Part shown: piece after piece, positions 6,326 through 7,613 of the stretch
How positions within the stretch are numbered: the first letter of the stretch is position 1
Layout: each line of letters starts with the position of its first letter
Assembly (NCBI GenBank): GCA_937892695.1
Contig: CALBJK010000293.1
Location: 1 to 7,613 of the forward strand
Direction of reading: 5' to 3'
Source of the DNA: an uncultured Prevotella sp.
GTDB lineage: Bacteria; Bacteroidota; Bacteroidia; Bacteroidales; Bacteroidaceae
DNA length: 7,613 nt
Notes under the pieces: model-generated
Seen by the model: only the letters and a program-made list of their open reading frames with translations
The model's database searches: none
What the model was told of the DNA's origin: nothing
Made by a program: the position numbers and the translations under genes

Positions 6326-7613
6326 ATGTTTAGAATATCAATAATTTGTCTGTCTTTAGTCCTTTCTGTTGCGTCTGCTAATACCGCTTACGCCCAGAAA
6401 CCAGTCTACCGTCAAGCCGACAAACCCGTGGCCGAACGCGTGGCCGACCTGCTCGGACGCATGACTCTTGATGAGAAGATAGCTCAGTTGCGTTGTCCCC
6501 TCGGTTGGGAAATGTACACTAAGAATGGGAAAAACAGCGTAGAACCTTCTGAGAAATACGTGAAGATGATGTCTGAAGCTCCGATAGGTTCATTCTGGGC
6601 GGTGCTCCGTGCCGACCCTTGGACGCAGAAGACTCTCGAAACCGGACTGCATCCCCGGCTAGCCGCCAAGGCTCTTAACGCTCTTCAGCGTTACGCAGTA
6701 GAGAAAACGCGTCTGGGCATACCTGTCCTGTTTGCCGAGGAATGTCCCCACGGCCACATGGCCATAGGTACGACCGTCTTCCCCACATCGCTCTGTGCGG
6801 CATCTACGTGGAATCCCGAACTGATGCATCGGATGGGCGAGGCCATCGGTCTCGAAGCCCGGTCGCAGGGTGCAAATGTCGGGTATGGCCCAGTTCTTGA
6901 TGTTGCCCGCGATCCCCGTTGGTCGCGTATGGAAGAGACATTCGGCGAAGATCCTTGGCTCACGTCTGTTCTCGGAACCGAAGTAGTGCGCGGAATGCAA
7001 GGCGACGCTCCCGACGCATCCCACGTCTACTGCACGTTGAAACACCTCGCCGCCTACGGCATACCCGAGAGTGGACATAACGGCGGAGCCGTTTTCATTG
7101 GTGAACGTGTTCTTCGGTCACAGTATCTGTTACCGTTTGAAAAGGCCGTCAAGGCCGGTGCCGCAACGGTGATGACTTCATACAACAGCATAGACGGTGT
7201 GCCATGTACTGCCAACCGCCATTTGCTCACCGACATACTTCGGGGTGAATGGGGCTTTCGTGGCTTCGTCTATAGCGACCTGCTCTCAATCGACGGCATC
7301 GCCGGAATGCGTGTTTCCGACGGACTGGCCGGATCAGCAGCTCTGGCTTTAAAGGCAGGACTAGACGTGGATCTCGGTGGCGGAGCCTACGGCGGCTATC
7401 TTAAAGAATGTCTCGACAAGGGGATGATAACCATGGCAGACATCGACCGCGCCGTGCGTAATGTTCTCACGCTGAAGTTCCGGATGGGACTCTTCGAGAA
7501 TCCCTACGTCGACGAGAAACGTGCAGCCGAAGTCTGCCACTCTGACGACCACGTTGCCTTGGCTCGTCAAGTGGCCGAAGAGGGTACAGTTCTGCTGAAA
7601 AACAACGGCGTTC
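6326..7613 (+). CDS. Secreted GH3 glycoside hydrolase, beta-glucosidase/xylosidase type (3' partial)
   Basis: GH3 enzymes are retaining exo-hydrolases releasing beta-linked glucose, xylose or related sugars from non-reducing ends. The frame runs off the window after 429 codons; complete relatives usually have over 700, so only the N-terminal barrel and the start of the second domain are present. The ATG is chosen because it opens a type I signal peptide with AYA before Q24. An in-frame TGA at 6284-6286 bounds the start upstream. Visible motifs are RVADLLGRMTLDEKIAQL, FAEECPHGHMAIG (136-148), RDPRWSRMEETFGEDP (195-210), KHLAAYG (from K239) and GFVYSDLLSIDGI, where D318 is the expected nucleophile. 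EGTVLLKNNGV at the end begins the alpha/beta-sandwich domain; the acid/base would lie beyond the window. WSR replaces the common WGR. There is no lipobox, so a periplasmic location is likely. The gene follows GH29 by 92 nt across a structured spacer. Family certain; sugar specificity not decidable. Confidence 0.94.
   Translation, partial: MFRISIICLSLVLSVASANTAYAQKPVYRQADKPVAERVADLLGRMTLDEKIAQLRCPLGWEMYTKNGKNSVEPSEKYVKMMSEAPIGSFWAVLRADPWTQKTLETGLHPRLAAKALNALQRYAVEKTRLGIPVLFAEECPHGHMAIGTTVFPTSLCAASTWNPELMHRMGEAIGLEARSQGANVGYGPVLDVARDPRWSRMEETFGEDPWLTSVLGTEVVRGMQGDAPDASHVYCTLKHLAAYGIPESGHNGGAVFIGERVLRSQYLLPFEKAVKAGAATVMTSYNSIDGVPCTANRHLLTDILRGEWGFRGFVYSDLLSIDGIAGMRVSDGLAGSAALALKAGLDVDLGGGAYGGYLKECLDKGMITMADIDRAVRNVLTLKFRMGLFENPYVDEKRAAEVCHSDDHVALARQVAEEGTVLLKNNGV

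Noticed and set aside
6659..7078. 139-residue open frame on the minus strand
   Set aside because: It is antisense to the GH3 barrel, which carries conserved motifs in the + frame throughout this interval.
4833..7613. Calling the locus a xyloglucan utilisation locus
   Set aside because: GH29 and GH3 are compatible with fucosylated xyloglucan, but none of the expected companions (GH5 or GH9 endo-enzyme, GH31, GH2, GH95) is in the window.
1..7613. CRISPR array, tRNA, transposon ends or phage genes
   Set aside because: No spaced direct repeats, cloverleaf, transposase motif or terminal inverted repeat with target duplication was found on either strand by eye.

Overview
This window looks like part of a polysaccharide utilisation locus (PUL) from a gut-type member of the Bacteroidetes, most likely order Bacteroidales (Bacteroides, Prevotella, Muribaculaceae or a relative). 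The evidence is a SusC-type TonB-dependent transporter followed by a SusD-type lipoprotein, which is the hallmark pair of that phylum. The genes also have A/T-rich leaders without a Shine-Dalgarno motif, and SusD has an acidic lipoprotein export signal. The genus cannot be fixed from this sequence.

Layout, all on the + strand: (1) 1-3027, SusC-like outer-membrane transporter, cut at its 5' end by the window edge so that the signal peptide and true start are missing; (2) 3051-4640, complete SusD-like glycan-binding lipoprotein, 23 nt after susC; (3) 4641-4832, a spacer holding a strong hairpin terminator, a weak promoter candidate and a second leader hairpin; (4) 4833-6233, complete secreted GH29 enzyme (alpha-L-fucosidase family); (5) 6234-6325, a spacer with nested and mutually exclusive inverted repeats; (6) 6326-7613, secreted GH3 enzyme (beta-glucosidase/beta-xylosidase family), cut at its 3' end by the window edge. 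There is no stretch above 300 bases without a gene.

Working model (inference): SusD captures an oligosaccharide at the cell surface and delivers it through SusC. In the periplasm, the GH29 enzyme removes a terminal alpha-L-fucosyl or similar residue, and the GH3 enzyme then releases beta-linked sugars from the exposed end. The real substrate cannot be named, because the rest of the PUL (endo-enzyme, surface binding protein, regulator) lies outside the window.

I see no mobile element, RNA gene or CRISPR array. The genes belong to known families. The least routine signals are the two structured spacers, the change in base composition between the transport pair and the enzyme pair, and family-atypical residues in the GH29, GH3 and SusC proteins.
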